A DNA stretch of 64,000 nt from Actinomucor elegans (taxonomy: Eukaryota > Mucoromycota > Mucoromycetes > Mucorales > Mucoraceae). The position numbers and the translations under genes were made by a program. The stretch is from the NCBI GenBank assembly GCA_026027325.1, contig JAMSLZ010000014.1, forward strand, positions 372,001 to 436,000, given 5' to 3'. Positions 58,769 through 64,000 of this stretch are shown here, piece by piece. The notes beneath the pieces were generated by a model. The model searched no databases and was not told the origin of the DNA. It saw only the letters and a program-made list of their open reading frames with translations. Position 1 is the stretch's first letter. Each line of letters starts with the position of its first letter.

Positions 58769-61608
58769 TATCCAAAGAGAAAGAGAAAGAGAGAGAGAAA
58801 TTTGTTATGATTTATACCCCCCCATATACTACTTACAGGCTGATTTCCTGTGAGAAAACACACATAGATTAACTATTACAAGAGAGAATTATATTGCATA
58901 CAAAATAAAGTTTTAATATAGAATCACTACCAGACTATCAATGAGCTATGATTATATAATAAATTTAAGTATACCTCTTGTCTGTATAGACCTTATATTA
59001 TAGTCAGTCCTTCATGCTTTCGATACATGTTTTAATAAAAAAATATACCAGTTTTCTATATCTAATGTCATTTCCATCATATCCCGGGCATTAGAAAAAG
59101 TAAGATGTTATCGCACGGGCAGACGGCGCAGTTTATTTGAGCCTTTAGCTGAGCACAGGACTTTTAGGTAAAAGGATTTAAGAATAAAAGAAGTTCAATT
59201 ACTGAGATCTACCTTTTCAACAAAGGCTGCAACAGTTATAATAATATATTCATCTGGAGTATGGATTGCAACTATCAGATGCGACATATGGGGGAAAAGG
59301 AAGATTTGAGATATTTAGATTATTAGATATAATTCGTATGATATGCATGTACTTTACTCTGATCATCATCATAATGTACTCATTAAACTTGTATTATGTA
59401 AAATTCCTGGTAGATGCATTGGTTTATTTTGAACATGCACTAGTAATCAACCGCGGTATTTAACTGAGATCAACCGCGGGCTTTATCGCCACGTAAGTGA
59501 GTGGAGCTGATACAGTTGATTAATTTAGATAGTGTCCGAATGGTACTCGAACTTTTAAAGCCTACTCTAAGGCATATTGATGCTTGTGAGAGCGTGTTTT
59601 TTCAGTAAATAGTAGTGTACATTATATATATTTTTTTATTATAAGCAATGATAGCGATTCTTTACAATATTTGATATTGCATGGTTTAGTTTCAACTAAA
59701 GGTGATAGTCTATACTAGCCTCTAGCCCCGTTAAGTATTCTCTATCCGTCATTTTTTAAGGCATATTTGTTATTTATTTATAAAATCTGCAAATTTAAAG
59801 CGCAATGGGAATACCCAGATCTTCGACATAATTCTAACATACACCGGCTTTTTGGTTAATGAGGATAGAAAACTAATAATGCGAGCAAGTTCAGTAAATT
59901 CAACAAAAGGATGCGAGTAGGTCTGGCCTTTTATCAGATGTAACGAACACGAATCAACAGACAAATATAATATTAAACCAGGATTGGTCACAAGCTTGCA
60001 AATCGATTACATTAGTCATATAATCTCAAAAAAAACGAACTATGAAATTACGATTTTCGCGATAGAACGGTACTCTTTGAACATTACAATAATACTTTTT
60101 CAGTATTCTGAGCTTTAACTTCTGGTTTTTACTGGATTATATTGGGTGCTGAACCTAAATAAAGAAATTTTGAAAATTAGAATAGCTGTAATGGTTGATT
60201 ATGTAATATGAAGTAACGCATTAGGAAATATAGCGCTTAAAAACATTCTTGTTGCTGCTTACGATACTGCTATTTACGTTTTAACGGTATGAGTCTTATT
60301 CTCCGTTGGTATAGCTACTTAGGGACCCTATTGTAGCGTGTCTTGTCAAATTTAAAAAGAAATTTGTGCTTCAGAAATCGAGATTTTATCAGAGAAAATT
60401 GAAATCGTGAGATAGCAATCGAAATATACTGGAAATCTAAAAACTTAACAAAGGCTAAAGAGTATGTTATCCCTTTTGGTATAACATAAGCTTTGTAAGA
60501 AAATAAAAAAAAAGTCAAACCTTGTTCTAGCGGCCAAAAAAGTGTACTCATGAATACTTTGCAATCTTTCACACAGTTTTATAGCTACTGAAATATTGTA
60601 TCCCAAACAAGTATATCTTGTTCAGAGCATTTATGGGAAATCAAATATCTACTTCAATGTGGGTAAGGTTCAGGCACAATTCTTTGATTTTGAGGATTTT
60701 ATCTAGCGCGGTGAACTTAGTCAATGCCATTTCTAACATTGAATCATAACTTCCTTACACTTTTTTGCTCTCGACAATTTAAATCAAGAGAAGATTACTA
60801 TCGGCCAGTTTCTAATGTCATAGATACATACTAGTTTACTTTTTTCTAAAAAAAAAAGCAAAAGCATACAAATGTTGAAGGTCGTACTTTTCCTTATGGC
60901 AAGAGTCAAGGTGGCTTTTTTATCCTTAGTAAAACTATTTGGCCAATTAATCATGTTGATGATCGTACCATAACTCATAGCAGCTATGGAAGCAAAGCAT
61001 GCCCTAGCCTTTAGCATTATCGCGTTTAATGTCAAGGAATGTTTGCAAGGGGATAGAGTGCGGACTACAACTGTAATCATCAATCTATAAATTCTCTACT
61101 TGTTTGTATACAATGTACGAGACATAAACATTGAAAGCAACCACTAAAAGTATATACTCTGAAAGTAAGCATTGTCCTTTACCGTGTACAGCACGGCATG
61201 GCCATAACTTGTTGCCTCACTTGTTTCGTTGGAAAATATGCAATTTTCAGGAACCTTAACTCAAAAGACAAGTGAATTGGCATGAGGCACGCATCACCAA
61301 TACATCCGATATAGTGGCTATAGAGAATGAGTCTGTATTTAATATGAATTTGGTGTATGTAATGCAAATGATATAACATATTGTGGTGTAGCATAATAAC
61401 AAAGGATATATATCGTATGCTCATTGGTAACGAACAAGGGGTTATATACCAGTGTTCATTAGTACCACTAGTAATAAAGAAATACTAAATGTAGTTTTTA
61501 TTTTTCAAAAAGAAAATGGTATTTATCATATGTAGATGAGTATGAGAATAATAATAGTAGTAAAAAAGGTGTGCGGATTGAAAAAGCATGTATATTGAAT
61601 GAAAATGA
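58769..61608. other. 2.8-kb spacer between the C2H2 gene and CDC20
   Basis: No gene is supported. Two CCGCGG hexamers embedded in an 11-bp direct repeat (ATCAACCGCGG at 59446-59456 and 59469-59479) stand out in the AT-rich DNA. Minus-strand frames at 59770-61424 have no recognisable domain. Confidence 0.5.
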
Positions 61609-63381
61609 CTAGCGAAGCGTTTTACTTCTTCTTAACTGGACTTCCTTCTTTTCGGTCAAACGAGCACTTTCAGTGCCTAGCGCAGCACGTCCATCGGATT
61701 CAAAGATACGCCAAAATTTCAAGTTTTCATCAGCTGCAGCTGTAGCCAACACTTGACCATCTGGACTCAAGGCAGAATGTAGAATACGTGTGTCATGAGC
61801 AGGGATATCGATGATTTTGTTCATGTTAGGATAGCCCCAGACGGTCACTTGGTTATGTGGTGACCCATGTGTAGAAGCGATCTCTTTAAAGTGCGTTGAC
61901 CAAGCAAGTGAAGTAACTTGAGAGCCAGCATGGATCGTGTTAAGACGAGTTCCAGTAGTAGTGTTCCAGAAATGAATCTTTTTATCATCTCTTCCACCAC
62001 CAGTTGCAAGTACATTACGGGTCCAAGGACACCAAGCAAGTGCCTAGATTACATATTGAATTAATAAAGCGCATAAAAAAAACAAGACCTATTTTACCTT
62101 GATAGCGCCAGTATGATTTCTTTTTGTAAACTTGGCTACTGAGGATCTAGCATCCCAGATATTTACTGTATTATCATTACCACCACTAGCTAGCAATTGG
62201 CCATCCCAACGCCATTTCAGACCACAGACTTCATCAGCATGACCATAGAGTTCATTAACGGTATGCTTAGCCATACGTACATCGTGATGAAAGATACTGC
62301 CATTGCGTCCACCAGACGATACCAGATGTTTATTCCAACTCAAAGTACCAATACGGCAATCTTGGCCTGTCATTGAACGTAATTTGGTATTTGATTGTAC
62401 GTCCCAGACCTGTGTATCGCCTTTTGTAGTTCCTACTGAGAGATATGTGCCATCACCCGACCAAGAAACGGACGCGACCGCGTCATCATAATCGTAATTC
62501 AAGGCTTGAATTGTGCCGTTATCTGCGTTCCAAAGATAGACCGATTTATTAAGGCCCACAGCAACTACATTGTTTTTGGACCAGTCCAGTACGTTCAAGT
62601 AGTAATCATCAGCCATATATGGGGCATCCAGGATCTTTTCAGGTGTCGATAAAATGTGTCTTTTAGATATGGCCGATGTCTGCGTAATCAACTTGGCTTG
62701 ACGCGCGTTGATACTAAGATTAACGTGTTTTGAGGTAGGGGTTTTCGCTTTAAAAGCTAAAATACGTTTGCTTGGATCAAGGCCAATGGCTTCTGCTACC
62801 TTTTTACGATAGCTATCACATCCTTGACTATCTAAAATAGAATCTGCTTGAGAAGTTTTACTCATCTTGACTTGGGCAGAGGGCATATCTGTGATGCATG
62901 GCGCGAGTCGATCAAACTAAGTAGCGTTAGTACAGCTCATCAAATTGATCAAAAAAGGCCAACTTACTATTTTATTATCGTACTTCATTTGTTTTGAACA
63001 CAAAGGTGAATTCATCCAAGTTTCGTTAGCTGTATCGAGAGGTGATATAGCAGAGAGAGAACGCTTTAGACTGGGAGGTCGAATTTCGTTTGTTGGGGTG
63101 GATGGTGCAGTGACAGCATTCACTCTCTTTTGATACTTTAAATTGAAATCTTGAAATTTTGTTTGTTGGAGTGAAGGTTTGGTCTTTGTATCTTTAGCTT
63201 TGGTTGTATCTTGTTGAGTCGTGTTTTTTGTAGTATTATCATTGGATGAGGTTAAAGGTTTTTTATCTGGGACATTGGTACTATTCGATGAAGGTTTGAT
63301 TGAAAAATAGTCTCGAATAGAAGAACTAGATCTGCCCGTTTCTGTGCTTTCACTCAAAGGCTCTTTAATATTTAAAGACAT
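61609..63381 (-). CDS. CDC20: APC/C activator Cdc20 (WD40)
   Basis: Three exons: 63381-62968, 62916-62098, 62043-61609; 555 aa. The Ser/Thr/Lys-rich N-terminus precedes a C-box-like FDRLAPC (139-145), degenerate against DR[FY]IP. Then come YRKKVAEAIGLD and KRILAFKAKTP (188-198), matching the Cdc20-type KILxFKxKPP segment that binds Mad2. Seven WD40 blades follow (for example YLNVLDWSKNNVVAVGL, ASVSWSGDGTYLSVGT, VCGLKWRWDGQLLASGG, LATGGGRDDKKIHFWN, ILHSALSPDGQVLATAAADE), with degron-binding surfaces. It ends in SKTLR, close to the C-terminal IR tail used to dock on APC/C. It recruits D-box, KEN and ABBA substrates at anaphase. Divergent from the AAA gene by 238 bp. Confidence 0.93.
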
Positions 63382-63619
63382 GGAAACAATAATTTGTATA
63401 TAAAAAGGTACAAGTTATTGAGTGCTTAAGAGTACAAAAGACAGAGAAAAAGATATTCTTTGTGTGCACTTTGGTGTATTCTGTGTAAGCTACAACTTGA
63501 AAATGTGACCGGGAAAAAAAGTAAAAATTTATTTACACCCGTAAAAAAAAAAAGTCAGCTGTAGCTCTAACGAGACTCTCTGGCTGTTAAACTACCTGAA
63601 AATACACATAAATAGTGAA
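63382..63619. promoter_or_regulatory. Bidirectional promoter between CDC20 and the AAA ATPase gene
   Basis: 238 bp separate the two start codons, so the promoters must overlap. The stretch is A-rich with two poly-A runs and no canonical TATA box that I can see. Confidence 0.5.
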
Positions 63620-64000
63620 ATGGATCTTTGGTTAAATCAGGTTACGAACGAGATTGGTGGTTGCAATGAGTTGGTGCATTGTATTATACAAAAAATATCA
63701 GTCATACAAGCAGGTAGAAGCCTGTCTACGTTACCTCGTTCCAAAGGTGTTCTATTATATGGAAAGCCAGGAACAGGGAAGACTGCTGTAGCAGTTAGTA
63801 TCGCAAGTAAAGTATTCTGTTGACTTTAATAGTGGATTTTGTCTAACTTTCTCCAAAAGAACATTCCAAGTTACCATACTATATATTAAATAGTTCTGAT
63901 GTATTCCAAGCAGGTAAAGAGCTAAGCTTATTCATGCAAAACCACTAGTAACAATGGTATCTAGAGGAAGGTATCAGTGAATCCAAATTATTAGCCTTTT
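63620..64000 (+). CDS. AAA ATPase (Cdc48/AFG2-like), 5' part only
   Basis: Exons 63620-63806, 63860-63913 and 63965 to the window edge, joined by short GT-AG introns. The visible part encodes MDLWLNQVTNEIGGCNEL, then GVLLYGKPGTGKTAVAVSIAK with a complete Walker A (GKPGTGKT), then KLPYYILNSSDVFQAEEGISESKLLAF. The pore-loop neighbourhood and ESKL helix are those of classical AAA domains of the Cdc48/p97, AFG2/SPATA5 or NVL groups; the short N-terminus before the first AAA domain points to a SPATA5L1-like member, but this is uncertain. The rest, including Walker B, lies outside the window. Confidence 0.8.

Overview
The window reads as nuclear DNA of an early-diverging filamentous fungus, most likely Mucorales (Mucoromycota). 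This is an inference from AT-rich spacers with long poly-T/A runs, many short GT-AG introns (about 47-105 nt), intron-poor large genes (HSP104, an F-box protein), and a mix of fungal genes (CreA-like repressor, ATG7, HSP104, SPB1, NAA15, CDC20). There are no operons, tRNAs, rRNAs or CRISPR arrays that I can see. Exon joins below were worked out by hand from splice signals and reading frame; every complete spliced model is divisible by three.

Left part (1-17 kb): a fructosamine-3-kinase gene cut by the window edge; a spacer with a 41-bp imperfect inverted repeat; an acidic protein carrying a PIP-like motif, four D-box-like repeats, two ABBA-like motifs and two KEN boxes (a candidate APC/C ligand); a 4.3-kb gene-poor spacer with a retroelement gag-like relic; then two tandem secreted subtilases (about 871 and 873 aa) that share long identical DNA tracts suggesting gene conversion.

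Middle part (18-36 kb): a tightly packed minus-strand block with a mitochondrial BCKDK/PDK-type kinase, an SLC41/MgtE-like cation transporter, a tail-anchored APSES/KilA-N protein resembling Bqt4, and a small RICIN-fold lectin. Then come an intronless F-box protein, a second small lectin, a broken third lectin copy on the other strand, and a long spacer with coding-like relics that lack usable starts.

Right part (36-64 kb): a CreA/Mig1-type repressor divergent from ATG7; a 3.5-kb gene desert with an unusual pair of interleaved palindromes; SPB1; an unknown membrane protein with a probable GC-AG intron; HSP104 with a heat-shock-element-like site; NAA15; a four-finger C2H2 protein with polyQ; CDC20; and, divergent from it, the start of an AAA ATPase gene that leaves the window.

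The housekeeping genes do not form one pathway. Two themes recur: cell-cycle control (CDC20, the multi-degron protein, the Bqt4-like protein) and protein turnover or quality control (HSP104, ATG7, F-box, subtilases, NAA15).
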